Below, piece by piece: positions 1-5,331 of a stretch of DNA of 5,331 nucleotides (its first letter is position 1; every line of letters starts with the position of its first letter). The stretch comes from Thermodesulfobacteriota bacterium (GTDB lineage: Bacteria; Desulfobacterota; Dissulfuribacteria; Dissulfuribacterales; UBA3076): the NCBI GenBank assembly GCA_003645605.1, contig QNAY01000116.1, positions 1-5,331 of the forward strand, read 5' to 3'. Under the pieces are notes generated by a model, which was given only the letters and a program-made list of their open reading frames with translations, did not search any database and was not told the origin of the DNA. Both the position numbers and the translations under genes were made by a program.

Positions 1-70
1 CAGATACATCACTTTATTGTTCCAATTTGTGAGCAGATACACATAATATGTCACAGTCATGGGCATTTAA

Positions 71-96
71 GATTTCTCCCTTCGGTCGAAATGACA
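71..96. repeat. Short dispersed-type repeat (CTCCCTTCGGTCGAAATGAC core)
   Basis: The core reads TCTCCCTTCGGTCGAAATGA and contains the small palindrome-like TTCGGTCGAA. From memory, near-identical cores are scattered through intergenic DNA of many bacterial genomes, where they generate spurious short reading frames. Only one copy is present here, so its repetitive nature rests on recognition and not on this window. The rest of 1-134 shows no credible gene: the frame open at 48-422 runs through this repeat and the left end of the insertion sequence and resembles no protein I know. Confidence 0.4.
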
Positions 97-134
97 ATAT
101 GGGCGTGAACGCTTACGGAATTTGGAAAAAAATA

Positions 135-159
135 CTGATTATAACGCATTTAGGGGAAG
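135..159 (+). repeat. Left terminal inverted repeat of the insertion sequence
   Basis: The outer part is CTGATTATAACGCATT. Compared with the right end read on the opposite strand, mismatches fall at 137, 151, 152 and 158; the remaining 21 positions agree, including GGGGA at 153-157. Confidence 0.75.
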
Positions 160-235
160 CCATTTTTTTCGAGACATTCTCGCGACTCTCGTGTAACGTA
201 AAATTTTCAAAAATCTACGCTTTATGCGAGGTCAC

Positions 236-1002
236 ATGGACAAAACAGCTTCGGTGTCAATCCCTCGACACAACCGAGTCATTTGTGTTCCCTTTTCCCC
301 TTCAGTACAGGACTATAACAAAACAGTGCATGATTCTGCTAAATTCAGAGCATCTGTTAATGCCAGGATCGAACAATTCCCAGAGCTGTTTCCTGCTGAG
401 ATTACAGCAGGATATAGGATGAAAGATATCAAAGAGTCCAAAAAACTGTCAAATCCTATTCGTCGTATAGAGGTTTCAGGGATTAGCTATACCATACGCC
501 CTTCTTTTGTTATGCCTTATATGACAGGATTCGTTAAAGATGTGGAAAAGGGCCTGTTTTTACGTAAGCATGACGTTCCTTTTTATATCAAAATTCGGGA
601 TCGATCAAAAAAGAAGTTCAAAGATATTTACGAGCAAGTAGTTTCTAAACTATGGAATTGTTATCATGCTGAAAACAAAGCTTCTTTCTCAATTGCCTAT
701 GATTTTCCCGGTTCTCATAGGACAAGCAATATGTTAGATCGTCTGATGCAGAGGATGGATCGGCATCTTTTCAGTACCAATATTTTCATGGTTCCCTTTC
801 TTCTGCGGAACTGAGTATAAGGGGATGGGCACTTATTTTGAATTTTGCTCCTTCAAACCCAACCACTATCAAAAAACATAACGGGTCTCAAAGTCCAGCC
901 GAACGACTTAACCAATTTCGGTATCATAACAACTGGCTACAAAACTTTTTGATATCAGCGTCTTTGGGAGGCTATCGATCCCCTCCCCACAATGCGTTAT
1001 AA
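236..1002 (+). pseudogene. Transposase remnant, two internal deletions plus a frameshift
   Basis: The reading frame starts at ATG 236, with GAGGT at 228-232 as ribosome binding site; an in-frame ATG at 224 is less well placed. It continues to a stop at 814. A shift to another frame near 779-781 (consistent with one lost base) restores the C-terminal part, which includes ELSIRGWAL, AERLNQFRYHNNWLQN and LISASLGGYR and ends at TAA 1000-1002. These segments and the N-terminal PIRRIEVSGISYTIRPSFVM recall a transposase family common in deltaproteobacteria and other environmental bacteria. From memory of that family, the chain jumps at HDVPF/YIKIRDR (near 583/584), skipping the catalytic middle, and again at KASFS/IAYDF (near 691/692), skipping a shorter piece. 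Both joins keep the frame. The product cannot be an active transposase. Family identity is from recall; the frame switch is directly visible. Confidence 0.85.
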
Positions 1003-1006
1003 TGAG
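982..1006 (-). repeat. Right terminal inverted repeat of the insertion sequence
   Basis: Read on the minus strand from 1006 it begins CTCATTATAACGCATT, matching the left end at 15 of its first 16 bases. It includes the last codons and the stop of the transposase remnant. Confidence 0.75.
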
Positions 1007-1085
1007 GAATTTGCGTTGAATTTATTGCCCTTCCGGTTTCAGCTCTTATGAGTCGCAGCAGATGGGGTATTTTCAGAGGAACCAT

Positions 1086-2972
1086 CTATATGTTTGCAAT
1101 CTGCTTGATAGATGCCCTCTCCCATTGGTGTTTCAACCAGTCCTCGAAAAGGGTCTGTTGCTTTTGATCGAGTATTCGTTTGGTAATGGCATCTTTTTGC
1201 GCCGGAAAGCCAGCAATATCCGCGTCTTTCTTTTCCTTGAAGGCCAGGATATAAAAATTGTTTCCGCTTTCATCTACTTCATCAGGATAGGCCTTCCCTT
1301 CGCACAAAGAGAGTCCAGCCTGGGCAACGGCCGGGGGCAGCTTGCCTTTGGCGGTCTTGTCTGTCCGTTTAAAAAGGCCTGTCTGCTGGATTGTCAATCC
1401 CTTGTCTTTGGCTGCAGCCTCAAGACCTTGTTTCTTTGCCGCTTTAAGTAGTTTTTGGGCCTTCAGGCGGCACAGCTCTTTTGCCTTTTCCCGGACATAA
1501 TCTTTTTTTACCTGCTCTTTGGCCTCTTCCAGAGAAGGCAGATAAGGCGCTTTTTTATCAAGTACTTCGGCTATAAGGATACCCTGATGTATCTGGAGCA
1601 GAGAACTCAGCTCGCCGGAATTCAGTGCAAACAAAGTCTTCAGTAGTTCCGGATCGCCCCCTATCACAGCAGGTGGTTTCTTTTGGCTGAAGAGTTCAGT
1701 GGTTTTAAGCTCAATTTCATGTTGCTCCGCATAGGCACTGAGGCTTCCAAGTTGAATTATCTCGTCATAGGCTTCATTGGCCCGATCCCATATCATATTT
1801 TTGGCTCTTTGCCCTTTGAGCTTGGTGGCAATAGAAATTTTTACTTCGGCCAAGGATTTTACTCTGCCCGGATCTATCTCTTCAAGCTCTATTATGTGCC
1901 AGCCGAAACGGGTTGGAACCGGCTTGCTTACTTCCCCTTCCTTCATTGAGAATACAGCTTCTTCAAAGGGTTTTACCATCATACCTTTGCTAAAAAAACC
2001 CAACTCTCCACCATTCTCTGCACTCCCGGCATCATCGGAATTTTCCTTGGCGAGTTTTGCGAAATCTTCGCCATTGTCAATTCGGTCACGGATCTTTTCC
2101 GCCTTTTTTTGGATTTTTTCTATACTGTCTTCATCAGCGCCTTCAGATATCTTGAGCAATATGTGTCTTGCGCGCCTGCGTTCCTTGACTTCATACTCAT
2201 TCCTGTGATCCTTGTAATAGGCATCTATCTCCAGGTCCGTAACGTTGGCATCGTCAACATCAGACTCCTTAAGGGCCAGGTAACGTAGCTTTGTTTGAGG
2301 TTCTGTCATGTAGTTTTCACCACGTGATTCGTACCACAAGGTCGTATCTTGTTTTGTGGCATTTACTTCTTTTTCGCATTCTGAGGCATTAATTAATACA
2401 TAGGCAAGGTTGACCTCCTCATTTTCGAACATATAGTGCTCGTTGGCCTCTGCCTCAGTTACAGCAAGTCCGGAGCCCAGAAGGGCTTTTAACTTATCCG
2501 TGAGCAACCGCTGTCTGACCTGTGCCTCAAAGACGACAGGCGTCAATCGAGCCCCCCTTAGAGATCTTTCATAGAGTCCCTGATCAAAAACTCCATTATG
2601 TTCAAATGCAGGTATGTCAAGGATAATATTCTGCACCTCCTTGTCGCTGACTAATATGCCCATTTCGCCGGCTGCCTGGCGAATCAGCGTCTCATTTATA
2701 AGGCCGTTAAGGACCTGCTGCTTGATATCTATCCTGTCCAGAAAACCTTCAGGGATCTGCCCGCCGAACATCTGCTTGTAGCTATCCAGCATGTTGGCAT
2801 GAGCAAGACGATAGGATTCCATAAGGATATCTTCACCATTTACCTTGGTCAGGACATTAAGCCTCTGGGAACGGAAACTCCCTACACCCCAGAAAACGAA
2901 TACTATTACAATAATACCGAGTATAAATTTAATAAGCCAGGAGCCTGTACTTTTTCGAATTGTGCTTAGCAT
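1086..2972 (-). CDS. ppiD: PpiD/SurA-type membrane-anchored periplasmic peptidyl-prolyl cis-trans isomerase and chaperone
   Basis: This 628-residue protein is close to the roughly 620 residues of E. coli PpiD and has the same plan. A short basic N-terminus precedes one membrane helix at about 13-32 (IKFILGIIVIVFVFWGVGSF), with no signal-peptidase site, so the rest should face the periplasm. Residues about 40-190 form the SurA-like helical chaperone domain (VNGEDIL, PAFEHNGVFD). Residues about 265-365 are a parvulin domain with the usual motifs ARHILL, SDDAGSAENGGELGFF, PFEEAVF and FGWHII. Parvulin active-site positions appear kept (H270, D314, H359). Residues 430-480 look like a degenerate second parvulin-like repeat, followed by a lysine-rich helical stretch at 480-525. 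The likely role is folding newly exported outer-membrane and periplasmic proteins near the Sec exit. It stands alone: no lon, hupB or other usual neighbour is in view. The gene symbol is by class, not proven orthology; SurA or PrsA-like naming is possible. Confidence 0.9.
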   Translation of the reverse strand: MLSTIRKSTGSWLIKFILGIIVIVFVFWGVGSFRSQRLNVLTKVNGEDILMESYRLAHANMLDSYKQMFGGQIPEGFLDRIDIKQQVLNGLINETLIRQAAGEMGILVSDKEVQNIILDIPAFEHNGVFDQGLYERSLRGARLTPVVFEAQVRQRLLTDKLKALLGSGLAVTEAEANEHYMFENEEVNLAYVLINASECEKEVNATKQDTTLWYESRGENYMTEPQTKLRYLALKESDVDDANVTDLEIDAYYKDHRNEYEVKERRRARHILLKISEGADEDSIEKIQKKAEKIRDRIDNGEDFAKLAKENSDDAGSAENGGELGFFSKGMMVKPFEEAVFSMKEGEVSKPVPTRFGWHIIELEEIDPGRVKSLAEVKISIATKLKGQRAKNMIWDRANEAYDEIIQLGSLSAYAEQHEIELKTTELFSQKKPPAVIGGDPELLKTLFALNSGELSSLLQIHQGILIAEVLDKKAPYLPSLEEAKEQVKKDYVREKAKELCRLKAQKLLKAAKKQGLEAAAKDKGLTIQQTGLFKRTDKTAKGKLPPAVAQAGLSLCEGKAYPDEVDESGNNFYILAFKEKKDADIAGFPAQKDAITKRILDQKQQTLFEDWLKHQWERASIKQIANI

Positions 2973-2983
2973 TGATTATCAAA

Positions 2984-2990
2984 TTCCTTT
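2984..2990 (-). promoter_or_regulatory. Ribosome binding site of the ppiD-like gene
   Basis: On the minus strand AAAGGAA lies about 11 bases before the ATG at 2972, slightly farther than usual. It supports this start, which also gives the expected short basic N-terminus before the membrane anchor. No convincing -35/-10 pair was found between this site and the inverted repeat at 3075. Confidence 0.55.
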
Positions 2991-3014
2991 CTGATTCCGC
3001 TGAAAAAACCCAAA

Positions 3015-3028
3015 AGGTAATAGTACCT
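3015..3028 (-). other. Small hairpin in the ppiD leader
   Basis: AGGTA and TACCT form a 5-bp stem around a 4-base loop. Read on the minus strand it is followed by TTTTGGGTTTTTT, which resembles a weak terminator or attenuator-like structure about 45 bases before the ppiD start. The stem is short and AT-rich, so a functional role is uncertain. Confidence 0.25.
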
Positions 3029-3074
3029 CAGTAATTATTTTCGGATTTTTCTCGGCAGAAAATTCTGAAATACA

Positions 3075-3173
3075 ATCACGAAAACACGAAAGATTGAAAG
3101 CACGAAATAAAACAACCTTTAGGCTTTCGAGTCTTCGTATTTTCGTGCTTTCGTGCTTTCGTGCTTTCGTGAT
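3075..3173. repeat. Long inverted repeat with 33-bp arms, one arm a fourfold 8-bp tandem repeat
   Basis: The arm at 3075-3107 matches the reverse complement of 3141-3173 at 29 of 33 positions, with a 33-base spacer between. The right arm is four successive copies of TTTCGTGC (3141-3172), the last ending in A instead of C. The left arm is a more diverged version with ACGAAAG-type units. Either strand could fold into a long stem-loop. From memory, CACGAAAG-type units recur in intergenic DNA of environmental Proteobacteria and give spurious proteins rich in HESTKARKHE. The reading frames through it on the minus strand are such artefacts. Confidence 0.8.
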
Positions 3174-3464
3174 CAATCTTTATATCTTCAAACCTGTTTG
3201 GCTCCGGCTTGTCCGGATTAGGTAATAAGAAATTGCTTTTTCGAACGATTCGGGAAAGCAGGCCACCAAGTGACCTGCTTGAACAAAAGATTACTTTACG
3301 GAGGGCTAAGGTGTCAAGAAGTGTCAAAAAGCATCCAGCAATTCTAGTTTTGGCTTTAGCCCGGTTTTATAAGGGCACGTTCCCTAAATTTTTAGCCATG
3401 TTTCAAAATTAGTTAATCTTTCCATTCTAAAAAATATGGTTATTTTCGGGGGCCGGCCTGATTC
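3174..3464. other. Intergenic region between the ATPase and ppiD genes
   Basis: No convincing gene is seen here. A plus-strand frame is open from 3173 to 3412, but it has only a TTG start (3209), no good ribosome binding site and no recognisable domain. A minor stem (TCCGG, loop CTTGT, CCGGA) lies at 3203-3217. Just beyond the ATPase stop is the 8-bp palindrome GGCCGGCC (3451-3458), which has no loop and no T-run in the right place and so is not a credible terminator. Confidence 0.5.
3256..3280. other. Hairpin with 7-bp stem between the two genes
   Basis: AAGCAGG (3256-3262) pairs with CCTGCTT (3274-3280). Inside, CAC pairs with GTG across a three-base loop after one C/A mismatch. Neither strand has the long T-run of a standard intrinsic terminator (minus continues TCCCG, plus GAACAAAAG). 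It could be a transcript end for the ATPase gene or part of an old repeat. Confidence 0.4.
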
Positions 3465-4838
3465 TTAAAGAGGGGGGTGAGCCTCTTCTATTAATTCGCC
3501 AAGGCGCTCAGTCATGTATATTGGTATTGAAAGAAGCCGGTATGCTACAGGTTGACCCAATGTCGTTTTCACTTTGAGGTTTTCAACTGATGGCGGATTA
3601 GCATTGCAGCGTACAGCAAAATCGAGGTGCTTTTCAGCCATGAACTGATGCAGCGACTTCATACTGCCTGAAGCCCCGGATTTTATTTCAACAGGGACCA
3701 CTCGATTTCCATGCTGAATTATATAGTCAATCTCTCCCAGTCTCCCACCGGTCCTTTGCCAGTAAAACAACTGAGGGTCTGTTAATGGGGCTTGAGCCGA
3801 GCGCAGTTGTTGCCCTGCAAACTGTTCAGCCAGACCTCCCTTATTTGAAAAAATAATTTTTTTTGATTCTGAATGTTTTATTGATGAAAGCCCGAGCAGG
3901 ACGGAAATTAAACCAATATCCACCATTAGTGCTTTAAAGAACTTCTCGTTTGATTCCGCTCCAAGAGGTAAGCCATTGCCGGATGTGTGCAGTATTTTTG
4001 TGCAGACTTTTGCCTGGGATAACTTTGTAAATGCTTTTTTAACCAAGGCCATTGTTCCTGCGGGATCGACCCGGCTGTAGACAAATTTATTCCCTAGTTG
4101 TTCGGCCACGGACAGCATGATTTTATTCAGCAGCCCGGCATCAATTTCTCCGCCGTATTTATGGAAATCGTCACGATAAGTCGCTAACAGATCCTGCTGT
4201 ATCTTTATGCAGGATTTTAAATTTTTACTGTTCACCCATTCCTGGACAACTTCGGGCATCCCTCCTACAAGGCAATAGTCGTGATAAAGGCCCATGCATT
4301 TTTCATGCAGCGATTCAGGCATCCCTGTTTCCAGGCTGAAGGACAACAATTTCTTATAAAGAGCTTCATTACCGGTTCCCAGAACGAATTCAAAAAAGGA
4401 CAGTTGCTCAAGGTGAAAATATGTAATACGTCCTACCGGCATACTGTACTGGTATTTATTTAATGCAAAATCCAGCAATGAACCTGCAGCGACAACCGGA
4501 AGCTCTTGCATATCTTCCTTAAACCATCTGAGTTTTGAAAATAACTCAGGAGCGGCCTGAATTTCATCCAAAAAAAGTAGTGATGAATAGGGTTTAATTG
4601 TTGTAGCTAATTCCGCTTCAATATTTCTCAGGATTTCTTCAGGATTATTTTCTGAAAATAGGTCCGCCAGGTTTGGGAGCCGCTCAAAATTTAATTCTAT
4701 CAATTTGAGTCTTTGGCGTTTTGCAAGGTCACGCACAAGCCAGGTTTTACCAACCTGCCTGGCCCCCCTAAGTACCATTGGCTTCCGATTATGGTTTTTC
4801 AGCCAGTTATCAAGTTCTTTCGCGGCAAATCTTTTCAT
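3465..4838 (-). CDS. AAA-type ATPase with C-terminal DUF4143 (AAA_14 family)
   Basis: This 457-residue protein has the typical length and layout of the AAA_14/DUF4143 family. The Walker A loop GARQVGKT is at residues 25-32, the Walker B strand LLFLDE at 87-92, and a sensor-like VVAAGS at 115-120. The DUF4143 part begins near residue 180 (YCLVGGMPEVV). The C-terminal section carries GEIDYI (D371) and PVEIKSG (E384, K386), preceded by GGLAEQF (E338), a pattern like the PD-(D/E)XK nuclease fold. All key residues look present, so the gene appears intact. The cellular role of this family is not settled; members are frequent, patchily distributed and often found singly. The start codon fits the family (MKRF before the Walker region), but no clear ribosome binding site precedes it. 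The likely promoter is far upstream at 5051-5079, with a repeat element between. Confidence 0.88.
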   Translation of the reverse strand: MKRFAAKELDNWLKNHNRKPMVLRGARQVGKTWLVRDLAKRQRLKLIELNFERLPNLADLFSENNPEEILRNIEAELATTIKPYSSLLFLDEIQAAPELFSKLRWFKEDMQELPVVAAGSLLDFALNKYQYSMPVGRITYFHLEQLSFFEFVLGTGNEALYKKLLSFSLETGMPESLHEKCMGLYHDYCLVGGMPEVVQEWVNSKNLKSCIKIQQDLLATYRDDFHKYGGEIDAGLLNKIMLSVAEQLGNKFVYSRVDPAGTMALVKKAFTKLSQAKVCTKILHTSGNGLPLGAESNEKFFKALMVDIGLISVLLGLSSIKHSESKKIIFSNKGGLAEQFAGQQLRSAQAPLTDPQLFYWQRTGGRLGEIDYIIQHGNRVVPVEIKSGASGSMKSLHQFMAEKHLDFAVRCNANPPSVENLKVKTTLGQPVAYRLLSIPIYMTERLGELIEEAHPPL

Positions 4839-4853
4839 ATTTCGTTGATTTTT

Positions 4854-5003
4854 CGTAACTTCTCAATAGGTCTGGGTACCAGTCACTGGATTCCCGCCTT
4901 CGCGGGAATGACGATTGGGTGTGAGCGCCTGTCATTCCGGCGAAAGCCGGAATCCATTGGATAGTCGCAAAATATGATTTGCACGGACTGTTGAGAAGTT
5001 ACG
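4854..5003. mobile_element. MITE-like element, 150 bp, with 13-bp perfect terminal inverted repeats
   Basis: CGTAACTTCTCAA at 4854-4866 is exactly mirrored by TTGAGAAGTTACG at 4991-5003; with one mismatch the match extends inward to 16 bases. Between them lie two opposed palindromic hairpins and no coding capacity, the usual structure of a miniature inverted-repeat element. No clear target duplication was found: both flanks have T-runs (4849-4853, 5005-5009), but not in exact register. Its left end is 15 bases before the ATPase start codon, so it displaces any native upstream region. I recall the GLGTSHWIPAFAGMT translation of this sequence from spurious ORFs in other genomes, which suggests a dispersed family. 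Confidence 0.75.
4884..4960. repeat. Pair of opposed REP-type hairpins inside the MITE-like element
   Basis: The first hairpin is ATTCCCGC / GCGGGAAT around a CTTC loop (4890-4909). The second is ATTCCGGC / GCCGGAAT around a GAAA tetraloop (4934-4953). Each stem is a perfect 8 bp. Both carry TGGATTCC before and GGAATGAC after the hairpin, but the second copy is on the opposite strand, so the whole block can also fold as one larger stem. This is the widespread palindromic repeat often seen in translation as VIPAKAGIQ or SLDSRLRGND. Confidence 0.85.
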
Positions 5004-5029
5004 CTTTTTCCCGAATATCGATTAAAATA

Positions 5030-5097
5030 GCGTGTTGTTTTCTGAAAGAAAGAATAAAACAACGCATTAATATTGTCAACAAATAAATAAACAACGC
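5030..5097 (-). promoter_or_regulatory. Cluster of three GCGTTGTTT-like boxes around the ATPase promoter
   Basis: On the minus strand GCGTTGTTT occurs at 5097-5089 and again at 5065-5057, with starts 32 bp apart, close to three helical turns. A related copy in the opposite orientation, GCGTGTTGTTTT, is at 5030-5041. The boxes lie just upstream of the -35, in the spacer, and just after the expected transcription start, as operator sites would. The inner two can also pair as an imperfect hairpin with a two-base bulge. Operator function is inferred only from the positions. Confidence 0.4.
5051..5079 (-). promoter_or_regulatory. Candidate sigma70-type promoter reading toward the ATPase gene
   Basis: On the minus strand a consensus -35 hexamer TTGACA (5079-5074) is followed by a 17-bp spacer and a -10 TATTCT (5056-5051; 4 of 6 consensus bases). 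Transcription would begin near 5044 and run through the MITE-like element, giving a leader of about 205 bases before the ATG at 4838. No other gene lies between. Confidence 0.5.
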
Positions 5098-5098
5098 G

Positions 5099-5331
5099 AT
5101 GTTGGGCATCCTTCATTTTGTAGTTTATACTTTTTCAACATAGACGGATGCCAGTCATTAGCTGTCAGCCGTTAGCTATTAGGTAAAAACTTTGTACAAA
5201 AACGGGTTGTTAAGGAACGGGAGATAAATAAGTTGAACAAAAATTAACAGGATTTTTTGTTGTATTCAAGGCGCGAGGAGCGAGCATAACGGGTTATGTG
5301 ATCGACGAGCAACGAAGAAGACGGCAAAAAA
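5099..5331. other. Gene-free right end with small repeats
   Basis: No coding region is supported here. Visible items are an inverted pair GGCATCC (5105-5111) / GGATGCC (5146-5152) and an imperfect 14-bp-spaced repeat TTAGCTGTCAG / TTAGCTATTAG (5158-5168, 5172-5182), a type I recall as common in intergenic DNA. There is also a 10-bp palindrome TTTGTACAAA (5191-5200). A weak plus-strand -10-like TATACT lies at 5127-5132 without a good -35. Confidence 0.45.
5251..5331. repeat. Possible dispersed repeat, cut by the window edge
   Basis: The block begins with TTTTTTG (5253-5259) and ends at the window edge with its complement CAAAAAA (5325-5331). In between is a 6-bp-stem hairpin CATAAC/GTTATG with loop GG (5285-5298). 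From memory, the minus-strand translation (containing LLVDHITRYARSSRLEYNKK) recurs as small spurious proteins in deltaproteobacterial genomes, which suggests a repeat family. A single truncated copy cannot establish this. Confidence 0.35.

Larger units (their letters stand above)
135..1006 (+). mobile_element. Internally deleted insertion sequence (about 0.87 kb remnant)
   Basis: Imperfect 25-bp inverted repeats bound a decayed transposase gene: 135-159 and the reverse complement of 982-1006 agree at 21 of 25 positions, including an uninterrupted 13-base match ATTATAACGCATT. The transposase stop codon (1000-1002) lies inside the right repeat, a compact arrangement typical of insertion sequences. 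A small hairpin (CGAGA, loop CAT, TCTCG at 170-182) lies in the left leader. The element is shorter than a complete copy should be because two blocks of the transposase are missing. It lies about 80 bp beyond the stop codon of the convergent ppiD-like gene and does not disrupt it. The family was not assigned; a DDE-type element is expected from the transposase resemblance. Confidence 0.75.

Noticed and set aside
1..41. Two copies of CAGATACA 33 bp apart (1-8, 34-41), suggestive of a CRISPR or iteron start
   Set aside because: The shared unit is only 8 bp, there is no third copy, and the next bases diverge.
48..422. 124-residue plus-strand reading frame
   Set aside because: It runs through a dispersed repeat and the left end of the insertion sequence, and overlaps the transposase in another frame; no domain is seen.
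182..1056. GCGACTC (182-188) / GAGTCGC (1050-1056) as the insertion sequence ends
   Set aside because: It is only 7 bp with poor flanking similarity. The 25-bp pair at 135-159 and 982-1006 fits the transposase stop codon and is far stronger.
1062..2208. Several plus-strand reading frames opposite ppiD
   Set aside because: They are antisense shadows of a clearly conserved PpiD-type coding sequence.
2979..3327. Minus-strand small proteins rich in HESTKARKHE-like repeats
   Set aside because: They are translations of the TTTCGTGC inverted repeat and its surroundings, not genes.
3451..3458. GGCCGGCC as terminator of the ATPase gene
   Set aside because: It is a loopless palindrome without a following T-run on the minus strand.
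4713..5116. Small frames on both strands around the MITE-like element
   Set aside because: Their sequence comes from the palindromic repeats (VIPAKAGIQ and GLGTSHWIPAFAGMT types) and from antisense of the ATPase gene.
5191..5200. TTTGTACAAA resembling a phage attachment-site core
   Set aside because: A 10-bp AT-rich palindrome alone is weak evidence. No flanking integrase sites or integrase gene are present.

Overview
The window is a sparse stretch of bacterial chromosome with moderate GC content. It holds two intact genes, both on the minus strand, one decayed insertion sequence, and an unusual density of small repeats. The PpiD-type periplasmic chaperone shows that the host is a Gram-negative (diderm) bacterium. 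The palindromic repeat types and the transposase family recall Deltaproteobacteria/Desulfobacterota genomes, but that is a judgement from memory and not a proof.

Layout, left to right. Positions 1-134 are non-coding and carry one short repeat of a dispersed type (71-96). Positions 135-1006 are a shrunken insertion sequence with imperfect 25-bp terminal inverted repeats. Its transposase has lost the middle of the protein in two apparently in-frame deletions and carries a frameshift near 779. Positions 1086-2972 (minus) encode a 628-residue membrane-anchored parvulin-type peptidyl-prolyl isomerase/chaperone of the PpiD/SurA class. Positions 2973-3464 are intergenic, with a 33-bp-armed inverted repeat (3075-3173) built partly from an 8-bp tandem unit, and a smaller hairpin (3256-3280). 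Positions 3465-4838 (minus) encode a 457-residue AAA-type ATPase with a C-terminal DUF4143 / nuclease-like region. Positions 4854-5003 are a 150-bp MITE-like element with perfect 13-bp terminal inverted repeats enclosing two opposed REP-type hairpins. A good sigma70-type promoter pointing leftward lies at 5051-5079, surrounded by three copies of a GCGTTGTTT-like box. The last 250 bases hold small repeats and no gene.

The two genes do not look functionally linked. They are co-oriented, but a 492-bp repeat-filled gap separates them and each probably has its own transcription start. The most testable idea concerns the ATPase gene: its likely promoter is about 200 bp upstream, and the MITE-like element sits entirely between promoter and start codon, so the element would be transcribed as a structured 5' leader. 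I found no CRISPR array, tRNA, rRNA or recognised riboswitch, and nothing that amounts to a convincing new multi-gene system.
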